Positions 1-8,390 of a stretch of 64,000 nt of DNA are shown here, in pieces. The first letter of the stretch is position 1; each line of letters begins with the position of its first letter. The position numbers and the translations under genes were made by a program. Under the pieces are notes generated by a model. The model did not search any database, was not told the origin of the DNA, and was given only the letters and a program-made list of their open reading frames with translations. Source of the DNA: CAMFKD01 sp964436955 (GTDB taxonomy: Bacteria; Chlamydiota; Chlamydiia; Chlamydiales; JAJFMA01); assembly GCA_964436955.1 (NCBI GenBank), contig CAYTFC010000001.1, forward strand, positions 57,679 to 121,678, read 5' to 3'.

Positions 1-129
1 TCGCCAACCGAAGTGCCCATCTACATCGGTATCGAGTAACGCATAGACTGCTAGCCGCGGATGCAGCAAGGTAATTCTTAAATCACTCTTTATATCGCCT
101 TAACTCCTTTATTGTAAGGTTTTAAGATT
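1..129. other. Window edge, unassigned
   Basis: No complete gene is visible. On the plus strand an open frame runs in from outside the window and stops at TAA 37-39 (last residues SPTEVPIYIGIE), so this may be the 3' tail of a gene. On the minus strand the same bases also read openly (LLDTDVDGHFGWR) and leave the window. I cannot choose between the two. The AT-rich stretch 75-130 probably carries the promoter of the next gene. Confidence 0.25.
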
Positions 130-144
130 GTGAGAGGTGGTTTT

Positions 145-798
145 ATGTATAACTTAAGTTCTATGTATAATTTTGTTGTAGGCTCACGTGTTGTAGAAGC
201 TGAGAAAATAGCTAATCGGTATCTCGATTCCCGTTATCAAAGCATGATATCGAGAGCCAAACATAGCGTACATCACAGCGCAGGCCTGGTTTTGGCTGTT
301 ATGCGATTGGCTGTAGAAGTTTTTACAGAAGGAACGTACCAAGCAGCTAACATACTCCTTCAGCCCTTGCTTCCTACGGCAATGGTACTCGCAGGGATAT
401 CTGTTTTAGGAATGCCCCATTTTGCAATCGCAATATTAAAAAAATTCACGGCTTTATATCCTTTGACAGTGGAAATATTAAAAACTTTGCCAGTATCAAC
501 ATTTTCAATGGTCCCCAGCGGGATTGGCGTGATTGTAGCAGCCACTGTGATGACTCGTCTTATGGATGAGAATTTTACTTCACTCGGAAAGAAAGATTTT
601 AACCGCCATCTGGGATGGCTCCTAGACCCCAAAACTGCTGCTTTGGCTGACATACACGCCTACAAAAAGCAACGGGTTTTTGATATTCTGAAACATTTCG
701 GCATAGGGACAACGGTCATCGTAGGAATTGCCTTAATGGGAGTGGCGGAAACAGTACAACTTCACAAATTGAGAAGGTTTTTTCTATCCCAAAGCTAG
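145..798 (+). CDS. Hypothetical multi-pass membrane protein
   Basis: Encodes 217 residues with no family I recognise. The frame opens at GTG 130, but ATG 145 is preferred because the purine-rich GAGAGGTGG lies six bases upstream of it. The protein has a polar N terminus (about residues 1-40) followed by three clear hydrophobic stretches: roughly 75-110 (LLPTAMVLAGISVLG), 130-155 (GIGVIVAATVM) and 190-210 (IGTTVIVGIALMGVAE). The C terminus is short and basic. Paired hydrophobic segments are the hallmark of chlamydial inclusion-membrane (Inc) proteins, so an Inc-like role is possible, but three separated segments fit that pattern only loosely. It stands alone. The gene to its right is on the opposite strand and ends toward it, with hairpin repeats between. 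Confidence 0.6.
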   Translation: MYNLSSMYNFVVGSRVVEAEKIANRYLDSRYQSMISRAKHSVHHSAGLVLAVMRLAVEVFTEGTYQAANILLQPLLPTAMVLAGISVLGMPHFAIAILKKFTALYPLTVEILKTLPVSTFSMVPSGIGVIVAATVMTRLMDENFTSLGKKDFNRHLGWLLDPKTAALADIHAYKKQRVFDILKHFGIGTTVIVGIALMGVAETVQLHKLRRFFLSQS

Positions 799-819
799 AA
801 AATAAGGGAAAAAATTGGG

Positions 820-878
820 GCTGCCATTTCGCCGAAGCGGCATTAACTTTGTGTAAACTCATATCGCGGAAGCGATAT
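820..878. repeat. Two adjacent hairpin repeats between convergent genes
   Basis: Positions 820-846 hold a degenerate copy of the dispersed GCCGCTTCGGCGAAGCGGC palindrome (here TTCGCCGAAGCGGCATTAAC). Positions 861-878 form a second hairpin, ATATCGC-GGAA-GCGATAT. They lie between two convergent genes and could act as a bidirectional terminator, although no T-tract follows. Confidence 0.5.
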
Positions 879-932
879 AGGACAAAACCATAACAATTCA
901 GACCTATTTTCAAAGGTGCGCAAAGTACAATT

Positions 933-2168
933 TTAAATCAGCAAGTCGAAATTCTCGTAGACGCATAATGGCAAGAGGGTTGGTGACCGAATCCCTTTCT
1001 CACCTAAACTAGCAATAAGATCTTGTGTCTTTTTGGCTTTTTCAATGTCCCCAGTTACGCTATAGATACGTTCCAATAGTTCTAGAGCATCGACATACAT
1101 CTCTTCCTTTAAAGCATCCTGAAGATATCTCTTAGCCTCTTCAAATGAAATTGACGGCTCGTCTGGCGCAAAAGCACACCGAGCAAGCGCTATGGATAGA
1201 TTTCCAGGAATCGGTTTATCGACAAAACGGATCTTTGCTTCCCAATAGCCCCCAAGCATTTCGTCCCATCGGCCCACTTGCTCACAAGCATAGCCTAGAA
1301 AAGCATGGAATTGCCAATCGTCTAAACAGAGATCTAGCCTCTCGACTCGTAATGCGGAGATTATTTCAACGGCATATTCCGCAGACTTTTCGCTGTCTAA
1401 TAGAAGGCGGTGCACTAATCGCAACGAATCCTCAAACGATATGACATTTACAACGCCTCTAGGATCGACCTGATGAAAGAAGGTCCAGTCGCTCTTTTGT
1501 ATCCAGACCATAACTTGGTCTCTACTTGCGCGTACAATGTTCACTACAAGACTTGAGGATGGCCTATCAAACTCTAAGGGGTGACTAGTATAGGGAACCC
1601 AGTAGGGGGGAGCAAGTGGCCATTGAAGCTCTTTTTCTTTAATTAATTGATTGTACTCATCTACCTTATCTTTTCTTCCCTCAATGCCTTTATACAACGA
1701 CCGTAGACCGTATAAAACGTTTAAGCATGGACTTTCCTGTAATACTTCATTAAATAAAGTTTCAGCTTGTTGGAATGAAACACAGGGAACACCATACTCG
1801 CCTCCGCAATTAGCAAGGGTCATTTTTAGAAAGGGGGGAACTGGCTTTGTGCGGCGCACAGCACGCCTAATAGCAAAGTACTGTTCCGAGCTTCTATAAG
1901 CCGTAACACAGACTTCTCCCAACAGCACTTCGAAGCCCCATGCTTGTTTCCAAGTTTCAGGTGATGCCTCTTTGACGGCATACAACAACCTTCTAGTAAA
2001 CTCTCGCCCATCCTCATCGAAGTCAAAATGATTTTGAAAAAGTAAATTGGATAAACGTAATGCATCTTTGAATGACAGAACGTTGCACACATGCCTTGGA
2101 TTTATCTTAAACAAATCCAACCATCTACCTTCTCGTATTATAGAATCAAGCCGATCAAATGATTTCAT
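933..2168 (-). CDS. Duplicated-unit protein, candidate immunity/partner of the upstream toxin-like gene
   Basis: Encodes 411 residues, not assignable to a named family. The frame stays open to 2279, but that would overlap the upstream gene by 125 bases. ATG 2168 gives a 14-base overlap and is taken as the start. The protein is two copies of one ~200-residue unit: INPRHVCNVLSFKDALRL at about 22-39 returns as VDPRGVVNVISFEDSLRL at about 231-248, each preceded by a Trp (GRWLDLF, SDWTFFH). Each copy ends in a helical SF(Q/E)(Q/E)A...EVL/DAL segment that resembles TPR or Sel1 helices. There is no signal peptide or membrane segment, so it should be cytosolic. Its position directly behind, and overlapping, a gene with a toxin-like C terminus is the usual place for an immunity gene; that role is inference. 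Confidence 0.6.
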   Translation of the reverse strand: MKSFDRLDSIIREGRWLDLFKINPRHVCNVLSFKDALRLSNLLFQNHFDFDEDGREFTRRLLYAVKEASPETWKQAWGFEVLLGEVCVTAYRSSEQYFAIRRAVRRTKPVPPFLKMTLANCGGEYGVPCVSFQQAETLFNEVLQESPCLNVLYGLRSLYKGIEGRKDKVDEYNQLIKEKELQWPLAPPYWVPYTSHPLEFDRPSSSLVVNIVRASRDQVMVWIQKSDWTFFHQVDPRGVVNVISFEDSLRLVHRLLLDSEKSAEYAVEIISALRVERLDLCLDDWQFHAFLGYACEQVGRWDEMLGGYWEAKIRFVDKPIPGNLSIALARCAFAPDEPSISFEEAKRYLQDALKEEMYVDALELLERIYSVTGDIEKAKKTQDLIASLGEKGIRSPTLLPLCVYENFDLLI

Positions 2169-4293
2169 ATTTGCGGTTCTTTGGGTCAACAATAAAGGCG
2201 TTTTCAACCTTTCGCGCTTTGTTTGAATGATGTTCTTCCACATAAACTCTAACCCTGACGGCACCGATATCCTTTTCATACATATGTTTAATTATTCCTT
2301 TATGAAGAGTACTTTTTTCTAAATTTACAGGACTAACAACATTATGCTTTTCCAAAAACAAAAAAACACGCTTACAATCTTCGGCGTGATCGCCAGAGAC
2401 TGTGATAACCATATCCCACTTATGATGTCCTGCCATAATATGCTTCGCTTTGTTGGCATTTTTGAGAACTAGGTTCTCACCAACCGGCAAAGCTTGACTG
2501 CGGATAGCGGCCATCGCTGCACTTTCGTTAAGGATGGCAGCGCGCTTTGCATCAGAGACAGCCATACGCTCTAGAGTAAGTACGGTGTTAGCTGCTCTAA
2601 AGGCTCGAAATTTATGGATTGCCTTAATAGCAGCGCCAGGTATGAGAATATCAAGTCCATACTTACCAATGACATAGCCAAGCTTCTCCCCTTTCTCATA
2701 TTCGCTAAACCGGTCCCAACGCATGCAAAGCTCGCACACTTCAGGAACCACCATTTGCAGTGACTCCAGAGTGGATTGCTCTCGAAGTATTTGAATCAAT
2801 GCTCTAGAAGTGTCGATGAGATCTTGGCTGACCTCTGCGGGAGAACATGCAAACGCCCACAAACCGTGTAGTAAACCCTGACAAGAGTTTAGAGTTGCAG
2901 GGCCAAATTCAATAGCAGCATCTTTGCTTCCACATAAGACGCCCCAACATAGGCCTACAGAATACTCCGGAGAGCTCGATATTAAAAGTTTGGCACGGAC
3001 GCCTTGTAGCTTGCGCATACTTGCATAATCAGCTAATGCAAGATCGAACTTACCTAATTCGAAATAGGCGTGCGCCCGCTCAACATAAGCATCTAAACAT
3101 TGAGGATCATGAGCCAACGCTGTGGTTAGAATTTCCACAGCCTCTTGATAGCAAAAAAGATCGTTGTAGTTGATGCCAAGGGCTAAATAAGAGGGAACAG
3201 AACTCCACTCGGGAGGATTTACATCGCTAAGGGCTTTAACATTAGGTGCGCATGTGTCGACAGAACAAACAGCAGATCCTTTTTTGACAAACGGAATGTC
3301 GAACAAGAGTGTTTGATCGGCACCTTCACTTATGCTCTTTGGTGCGCTAGTCACTCCCTCGGGATAGCAAGCGGGACAGATAGTGGCCATCTCCCAATCG
3401 TTGTAGAGAGCTTCGATTACGCGCAACTCCTGCTCAATTTCCGGCAAACGTTTTACAGAAAGTACTTCACCATACATGCCACGAAACAAAAGGGCTAATT
3501 CGTCAAGTATGTTCTCGAGTCTGTCTTCTATGGCTGCGTGTTCTGCACGAGAAAAATGCTTCTTAGAATAGGCTTTGAGGTCCTGGCATGTTTGGTAGTA
3601 ATCAGAGAAGTGAAAGCACGTTGCACATAGACCAATATGTAATGTCTCGTAAATACTCTCTGCTGGAAAATACCAAGAGCCAAGAAAAAAATCTTCTTGC
3701 TTCGGGGGAGTCCTCTTGAATCGCTTATACGCCGTAAAGTCGATGAATTGTTTGAATAGAAAAATGGCTTTTTCATTGATATAAGCAGCTTTGGATGACT
3801 TTTCCGGCCAAAATTGATTGGCGTACGGATCTTTTATGACTAAAGCAATCTGCTTCTTTAAAAAGGGAAAGTCGCCCTTATACAAGAAATGCAGATAGCC
3901 GGCATAGATAGGACTATCCCAATCGCAACAAGCACAATCCTCCGATAACTTCGGAATTTGCTGGAAATCAAGCCCATTAAGGTAACTTGAATAGGGGCTT
4001 ATCCCTCCGCCTTTTGAATTAGCAAGCCTAAAGCAAACCGAACATAGTTGGTCAGCAGCATAGTACTGATCATAGGCGTCAGAACCCTCGAACTCTTCGT
4101 CAGAGTAATCATCATAGATTTCGTAGTCGTATTCATCATCTTCTTCGTAATACTCATCTTCGTCATCGACATCCCCTATCAAATCTCCCCAATCCAATGG
4201 GATGCCGTAATAGAAGTAATCACGGTTTTGCGCTTCCGCAAGATGGAAGAAAGAAATAAGGACCAGAAGAATGGCCACGAATTTTGTTCTCAT
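2155..4293 (-). CDS. Exported TPR protein with polymorphic-toxin-like C terminus
   Basis: Encodes 712 residues. An N-terminal signal peptide (MRTKFVAILLVLISFFHLAEA) indicates export. A very acidic D/E/Y tract follows at about 38-75, then cysteine pairs (CSVC, CACC, CATC, CPAC) that could bind metal. A TPR-like helical pair lies at about 366-430 (SYLALGINYNDLF...AYFELGKFDLALADY). Around residue 534, GEKLGYVIGKYGLDILIPGAA looks like the pretoxin segment that precedes variable tips in chlamydial and other polymorphic toxins. The last ~100 residues (HIMAGHHKWDMV... to ...VENAFIVDPKNRKYEII) have the H/K/D-rich character of a small toxin domain, possibly a nuclease. I cannot name its class. GAGG nine bases before ATG supports the start. 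The next gene overlaps its 3' end by 14 bases. Confidence 0.7.
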   Translation of the reverse strand: MRTKFVAILLVLISFFHLAEAQNRDYFYYGIPLDWGDLIGDVDDEDEYYEEDDEYDYEIYDDYSDEEFEGSDAYDQYYAADQLCSVCFRLANSKGGGISPYSSYLNGLDFQQIPKLSEDCACCDWDSPIYAGYLHFLYKGDFPFLKKQIALVIKDPYANQFWPEKSSKAAYINEKAIFLFKQFIDFTAYKRFKRTPPKQEDFFLGSWYFPAESIYETLHIGLCATCFHFSDYYQTCQDLKAYSKKHFSRAEHAAIEDRLENILDELALLFRGMYGEVLSVKRLPEIEQELRVIEALYNDWEMATICPACYPEGVTSAPKSISEGADQTLLFDIPFVKKGSAVCSVDTCAPNVKALSDVNPPEWSSVPSYLALGINYNDLFCYQEAVEILTTALAHDPQCLDAYVERAHAYFELGKFDLALADYASMRKLQGVRAKLLISSSPEYSVGLCWGVLCGSKDAAIEFGPATLNSCQGLLHGLWAFACSPAEVSQDLIDTSRALIQILREQSTLESLQMVVPEVCELCMRWDRFSEYEKGEKLGYVIGKYGLDILIPGAAIKAIHKFRAFRAANTVLTLERMAVSDAKRAAILNESAAMAAIRSQALPVGENLVLKNANKAKHIMAGHHKWDMVITVSGDHAEDCKRVFLFLEKHNVVSPVNLEKSTLHKGIIKHMYEKDIGAVRVRVYVEEHHSNKARKVENAFIVDPKNRKYEII

Positions 4294-4327
4294 GACTTTG
4301 CCTCATTCGATTAAGTAAGGCAGCATA

Positions 4328-4387
4328 GGATGATGTATGTAAAATTTCAATATTTTATAATACATATCATCCACTATCGAGTGGACT
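4328..4387. promoter_or_regulatory. Palindromes in the divergent promoter region upstream of dnaB
   Basis: The 160-base gap between the divergent toxin-like gene and dnaB contains a long interrupted palindrome: GGATGATGTATGT at 4328-4340 opposite TACATATCATCC at 4361-4372. A shorter one follows directly (CCACTATCGAGTGG). TATAAT lies inside the first loop region (about 4355), and a TTGACC occurs near 4387. Operators or mRNA hairpins are both possible. A third small hairpin (TGGGGAAACCCCA, near 4412) would sit in the dnaB leader. Confidence 0.35.
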
Positions 4388-4453
4388 TTTGACCGGATTT
4401 CGCCTATGTTGTCTGGGGAAACCCCACACTAAACGATGACTTTTTAGCCTATC

Positions 4454-5896
4454 ATGTCCGACGTCAAAGCCAAAATTAAGAGTCCCCCAAGTTCCAAAGA
4501 ATCTGAAATGATGGTTCTAGGCTGCATGCTAACCAGCATCAATGCCCTGAACGTTTCTGCAGGTATTCTTAAGGAAGAAGATTTTTACTATAACGAGCAC
4601 AAACTGGTTTTTCGCGTCCTCAAGGATGCGTATAAAAAAGATCAGTCTGTCGATGTCCACCTCATCGCTGAGGAACTAAAGCGCCAGGAACTGCTCCCGG
4701 CCGTTGGTGGTATTGGCTACCTCACGACCCTCGCGCAATATGCAGGAACTTCGGCGCACATCGAAGAATACGCCACTTTAGTTCATAACAAGGCGCTGTT
4801 GCGTCGCATGATTCACGCGGCACAAGTCATCGAATCTGATGCTTTAGATGAGCCAGAACATGTTCTGAATGCCCTTGATAGTGCCCAACAACTCTTTTTC
4901 CAGATTGGACAGACAGCGCACTCGCGTCAAGGCGTTCATATACGCGAAATCCTTGATGGTACCAGAAGTGAGTCGAAGCTTCCCTTTCTGCGTGAGCTCG
5001 AACAACGCCAAGAACGTTTCCATACGTTAGGACCAGATGATGCTGGCGTCACAGGTGTTACTACGCATTTTTATGATTTAGACAAAATGATTAACGGCTT
5101 GGGCAAATCCAACTTAATCATTCTCGCTGCTCGTCCTGCCATGGGTAAGACGGCTTTAGCGATTAACATCGCGGAAAACGTTTGTTTTAAAGGCGGAATG
5201 CCAGTCGGTATTTTTTCCTTAGAAATGAGTGCAGAGCAGCTTGTACACCGTATTATTTGCTCTCAATCTGAAGTGGAATCAGACAAAATCAAACGCGGAT
5301 CTTTAAATGGGGCTGAGTATCAACAGATCTACGAATGCGTCGAGAAAATCAAGGATCATACGCTTCTTATCGATGATCAGCCTGGTCTGAGTATTAACGA
5401 TCTGCGTGCTCGAGCCCGTCGTATGAAAGAAGCACATGGCATAGAGCTGCTCGTGATAGACTACATGCAGCTATTGTCTGGAGGCGGTTCTAACCGTTCG
5501 CAGGAAAGTCGTCAGAGCGAGATATCTGAAATCTCTCGTCATCTGAAGAACCTGGCGCGTGAACTTAATATCCCTGTGGTGTGTCTATCGCAGCTTTCGC
5601 GTAAGGTGGAAGAGCGTATTGGTCATCGACCTATTATGAGTGACTTGCGTGAATCGGGATCTATTGAGCAGGATGCTGACGTTATTCTGTTCTTGTATCG
5701 CCGTGAATACTACGATCCGCATGACAAGCCAGGCCAGGCAGAATGTATTGTGGCTAAAAACCGTCACGGGGCTATAGGTACCGTAAGCATGGCGTTCCGC
5801 AAAGAGATCGCGCAATTTAATAGCTTATCAACTATTCCTCATATGCCTGACGACCATTCTAGCAATTTGGGTGGAGCCCATTACGGCGACGATTAA
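4454..5896 (+). CDS. dnaB: Replicative DNA helicase DnaB
   Basis: 480 residues, normal for the family. DnaB is the hexameric 5'-3' helicase that unwinds DNA at the replication fork and recruits primase. The N-terminal helical domain is at about 10-120 (SKESEMMVLGCMLTS). The RecA-like domain begins near 195 with TGVTTHFYDLDKMINGLG, then Walker A ARPAMGKTALAINIA and Walker B LLVIDYMQLLSGGG. It continues with NIPVVCLSQLSRKVEER and DLRESGSIEQDADVILFLYR, all typical DnaB motifs. ATG 4454 precedes MSDVKAKIKSPPSSKESE. There is no intein. Chlamydiae keep dnaB close to mnmG and lplA, as here. The last codons (GDD-stop) lie inside the first unit of the 82-bp tandem repeat described next. Confidence 0.97.
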   Translation: MSDVKAKIKSPPSSKESEMMVLGCMLTSINALNVSAGILKEEDFYYNEHKLVFRVLKDAYKKDQSVDVHLIAEELKRQELLPAVGGIGYLTTLAQYAGTSAHIEEYATLVHNKALLRRMIHAAQVIESDALDEPEHVLNALDSAQQLFFQIGQTAHSRQGVHIREILDGTRSESKLPFLRELEQRQERFHTLGPDDAGVTGVTTHFYDLDKMINGLGKSNLIILAARPAMGKTALAINIAENVCFKGGMPVGIFSLEMSAEQLVHRIICSQSEVESDKIKRGSLNGAEYQQIYECVEKIKDHTLLIDDQPGLSINDLRARARRMKEAHGIELLVIDYMQLLSGGGSNRSQESRQSEISEISRHLKNLARELNIPVVCLSQLSRKVEERIGHRPIMSDLRESGSIEQDADVILFLYRREYYDPHDKPGQAECIVAKNRHGAIGTVSMAFRKEIAQFNSLSTIPHMPDDHSSNLGGAHYGDD

Positions 5897-6232
5897 GCCT
5901 CTCCCTAACGCAGCTGCCTTTTCTTTGTGGGTCTGCCTCGCCGAGGCAGACAAGTTCGCCCAAAACGGCGACGATTAAGCCTCTCCCTAACGCAGCTGCC
6001 TTTTCTTTGTGGGTCTGCCNNNNNNNNNNNNNNNNNNNNNNNNNNNNNNNNNNNNNNNNNNNNNNNNNNNNNNNNNNNNNNNNNNNNNNNNNNNNNNNNN
6101 NNNNNNNNNNNNNNNNNNNGAGGCAGACAAGTTCGCCCAAAACGGCGACGATTAAGCCTCTCCCTAACGCAGCTACCTTTTCCTTGTGGGTCTGCCTCGC
6201 CGAGGCAGACAAGTTCGCCCAAAAAGGACTGC
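5883..6232. repeat. 82-bp tandem repeat with internal palindrome, broken by the gap
   Basis: The unit runs from ACGGCGACGATTAAG at 5883 to the same string at 5965 (period 82). Two units precede the N run and one to two follow it, the last ending at AAAAAGGACTGC (about 6232). Each complete unit carries a perfect palindrome, GTCTGCCTCG-C-CGAGGCAGAC (5931-5951 and 6190-6210). The unit includes the last codons and stop of dnaB, so the array grew partly out of the 3' end of the gene. A dispersed relative without the dnaB part occurs at 23301-23362. Confidence 0.9.
6020..6119. other. Assembly gap of 100 N
   Basis: Exactly 100 undetermined bases lie inside the tandem repeat. The round number is the usual placeholder for a gap of unknown length, so the true copy number of the 82-bp unit is not known and more units may be missing. 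Confidence 0.97.
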
Positions 6233-6363
6233 CGCTTCGCGAATCAATGATTTCGTAATTTGAGATTCACATTATTTCCATAAGCGTGTATGCTGGTCCT
6301 TCTAAGTTGAACACTTGTTGTACCTAGACGTGCCTCAACAGCACGCGCTTTATTGGAGAAACT

Positions 6364-6453
6364 ATGTCTTCTGTTAAGAAGAAGCGACGTAAAAAGATCG
6401 CTAAGCACAAGCGTAAGAAACGCAGCCGCCGTGATCGTCATAAGACGAGGTAG
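6364..6453 (+). CDS. bS22/mS38-like (AURKAIP1/COX24 domain) very small basic protein
   Basis: A 29-residue protein, MSSVKKKRRKKIAKHKRKKR then SRRDRHKTR. The pattern of M-(S/G)-SV-x-K-K-RR-K-x-hydrophobic, then basic residues, then R-x-x-RH, matches the AURKAIP1/COX24 (PF08213) family. Its bacterial members are small ribosomal-subunit proteins (bS22 in mycobacteria, related to mitochondrial mS38). The expected role is a ribosome component bound to 16S rRNA. GGAG sits about six bases before ATG, and a strong terminator hairpin follows ten bases after the stop, so the gene has its own transcript end. Genes this short are often missed by gene callers. The call rests on composition and the conserved N-terminal and RH motifs. 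Confidence 0.82.
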   Translation: MSSVKKKRRKKIAKHKRKKRSRRDRHKTR

Positions 6454-6462
6454 CTCTAAAGG

Positions 6463-6491
6463 CTGCGCAGCAATGCGCAGTCCTATTTTTT
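6463..6491 (+). terminator. Rho-independent terminator after the bS22-like gene
   Basis: Stem CTGCGCA (6463-6469), loop GCAA, stem TGCGCAG (6474-6480), then TCCTATTTTTT. The position ten bases after the stop codon is typical. mnmG, beginning at 6555, would need its own promoter. Confidence 0.75.
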
Positions 6492-6554
6492 GCATCTAGA
6501 TCAATTCTTCTTTGGTACGACAAGTTGCTGTAGGCAATTTGTTGTAATTTTTTT

Positions 6555-8390
6555 ATGTGGCGATATCCTGAAAAGTTCGATCTCATCGTAATGGGCGCAG
6601 GCCATGCGGGCTGTGAAGCTGCTTTGGCTTCTGCACGCATGGGGGCAAAAACGCTTTTGCTCACAATGAATCTCGATACGATTGCTAAGATGAGTTGCAA
6701 TCCTGCCGTGGGCGGCACCGCCAAGGGGCAGTTGGTACGTGAGATCGATGCTCTCGGCGGCGAAATGGGCAAGGTTATTGACGCTACTGGCATTCAGTTC
6801 CGCATGCTAAATCGCTCAAAAGGTCCAGCTGTATGGGCTCCACGCGCCCAAGCCGACAAGCAAGCGTATGCTATTGAAATGAAGCGTCGCCTGGAACTTA
6901 CTCCCAATCTAGAAATTCAGCAAGGTACACTCGATGATTTGCGTGTTGAAAACGGCCGAATAGCCTACGTCATCACCAAAGAAGGTGTGCTGTACGAAAC
7001 CAAATGCCTGATTATTAGCTCTGGCACGTTTTTACGCGGTCTTTTACACATCGGCGAAACAAATTTTGCTGGTGGACGCGCAGGTTGTATGCCCTCGCTA
7101 GGACTCTCTGAGAGCCTAAGTAAATATGATTTTAAGCTGGGCAGACTCAAAACGGGGACTCCACCGCGCATCCATCGCCGCTCAATAGACTGGAGTCTTA
7201 CCGAAGAGCAGCCCGGTGAGGATGACGTCCTATTTTCCTATGATCCTCCGGAAGTGCCACGCCTGCCCCAGGTTTCCTGTCATATTACATATACGACAGA
7301 AGAAACTAAGCAGATCATTATGGCAAACATTCACCGTTCGCCTATGTATTCCGGGATGATAAAGAGTATTGGTCCGCGTTACTGCCCATCGATTGAAGAC
7401 AAAGTTGTGCGTTTTGCAGACAAAGAGCGTCACCAGATCTTTTTAGAGCCCGAAGGCTTGCATACAGAAGAGATCTATGCGAATGGAATCTCATCGTCAT
7501 TACCTCTTGAAGTGCAATATCAATTTTTACACAGCATTCCGGCATTGCGGAACGCAAAGATCATGCGTGCCGCTTATGCGATTGAGTATGATTACCTCAT
7601 TAGCGGGCAAATCCATGCTTCGCTCGAAAGCAAGCAGGTCGATGGTTTGTTCTTCGCAGGACAAATCAATGGTACCACCGGATATGAGGAAGCGGCTGCA
7701 CAAGGGCTTATGGCAGGCATTAATGCTGCCAACAAAGTAATGGGTAAGGAACCTTTGGTTTTAGGCCGTTCTGAAGCCTATATCGGTGTGATGATCGACG
7801 ATCTGGTCACTAAAGGCCTTGATGAACCCTATCGCATGTTTACTAGCCGAGCGGAATACCGCCTTTTGTTGCGCCAGGACAATGCAGATCTGCGTCTACG
7901 CCATTATGGACATGCTTTAGGCCTGATCGATGCTAGCCGCTATGCCGTCCTTGAACGCAAAAAGGCGTTGATCTCTGGTGAAATCCAACGCCTGCAACAA
8001 ACTTTCAAACAGCTTGATGGACGTGGGTATAGCTTGTCTCAGCTGCTGTGTCGGCCTGAAAACACGTACACTTCTCTCTTACAAGACTTTCCAGAAGCAG
8101 TTATCGACCATGGCCCTGAAATCAATTTTCAGATCGAGCTTAACTTAAAATATTCCGGCTATGTCGACCGTCAGCAAACAGAGATCGATAAACTCAGCCA
8201 CATTGAAAAAGTGATGATTCCTAAAAGCTTCGACTTTGACAGTGTTTTAGGATTGCGAAATGAAGCGCGGCAAAAGCTATCTCGTCATAGTCCAGAAAAT
8301 CTAGGGCAAGCCTCTCGTATTTCTGGAGTCTCAGCCGCTGATATTTCTATATTGATGATTGCATTGACGAAGAAACACTCCCCTACATGA
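6555..8390 (+). CDS. mnmG: tRNA uridine-5-carboxymethylaminomethyl modification enzyme MnmG (GidA)
   Basis: 611 residues. With MnmE, MnmG installs the carboxymethylaminomethyl group on U34 of certain tRNAs, using FAD, NADH and methylene-tetrahydrofolate. The N-terminal FAD-binding motif is DLIVMGAGHAGCEAALASAR. MSCNPAVGGTAKGQLVREIDALGG and LNRSKGPAVWAPRAQADK are conserved GidA segments, as are TGTPPRI, GQINGTTGYEEAAAQGLMAG and MFTSRAEYRLLLRQDNAD. The C terminus carries the helical MnmE/tRNA-binding end (GQASRISGVSAADISILMIAL). Length and motif order are complete. ATG 6555 has only a weak Shine-Dalgarno, but the sequence right after it (MWRYPEKFDLIVMGAGHAG) places it correctly. Its 3' end overlaps lplA by four bases, implying coupled translation. 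Confidence 0.97.
   Translation: MWRYPEKFDLIVMGAGHAGCEAALASARMGAKTLLLTMNLDTIAKMSCNPAVGGTAKGQLVREIDALGGEMGKVIDATGIQFRMLNRSKGPAVWAPRAQADKQAYAIEMKRRLELTPNLEIQQGTLDDLRVENGRIAYVITKEGVLYETKCLIISSGTFLRGLLHIGETNFAGGRAGCMPSLGLSESLSKYDFKLGRLKTGTPPRIHRRSIDWSLTEEQPGEDDVLFSYDPPEVPRLPQVSCHITYTTEETKQIIMANIHRSPMYSGMIKSIGPRYCPSIEDKVVRFADKERHQIFLEPEGLHTEEIYANGISSSLPLEVQYQFLHSIPALRNAKIMRAAYAIEYDYLISGQIHASLESKQVDGLFFAGQINGTTGYEEAAAQGLMAGINAANKVMGKEPLVLGRSEAYIGVMIDDLVTKGLDEPYRMFTSRAEYRLLLRQDNADLRLRHYGHALGLIDASRYAVLERKKALISGEIQRLQQTFKQLDGRGYSLSQLLCRPENTYTSLLQDFPEAVIDHGPEINFQIELNLKYSGYVDRQQTEIDKLSHIEKVMIPKSFDFDSVLGLRNEARQKLSRHSPENLGQASRISGVSAADISILMIALTKKHSPT

Noticed and set aside
360..653. 97-residue minus-strand frame within the first membrane-protein gene
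   Set aside because: Fully inside the plus-strand gene, which has a good ribosome site and coherent hydrophobic helices.
1145..1444. 99-residue plus-strand frame opposite the duplicated-unit gene
   Set aside because: Shadow of a gene whose internal duplication shows the true coding strand.
2166..2279. Frameshift linking the exported toxin-like gene to the downstream frame
   Set aside because: The 125-base overlap comes only from an upstream ATG. The 14-base overlap from ATG 2168 is ordinary, and the first protein ends with its own stop after a plausible terminal domain.
5883..6232. CRISPR array
   Set aside because: The 82-bp units are contiguous and nearly identical, with no unique spacers and no cas genes nearby.
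5859..6258. Several open frames across the N run on both strands
   Set aside because: They exist only because the unknown bases carry no stop codons and because the 82-bp repeat reads openly in several frames.
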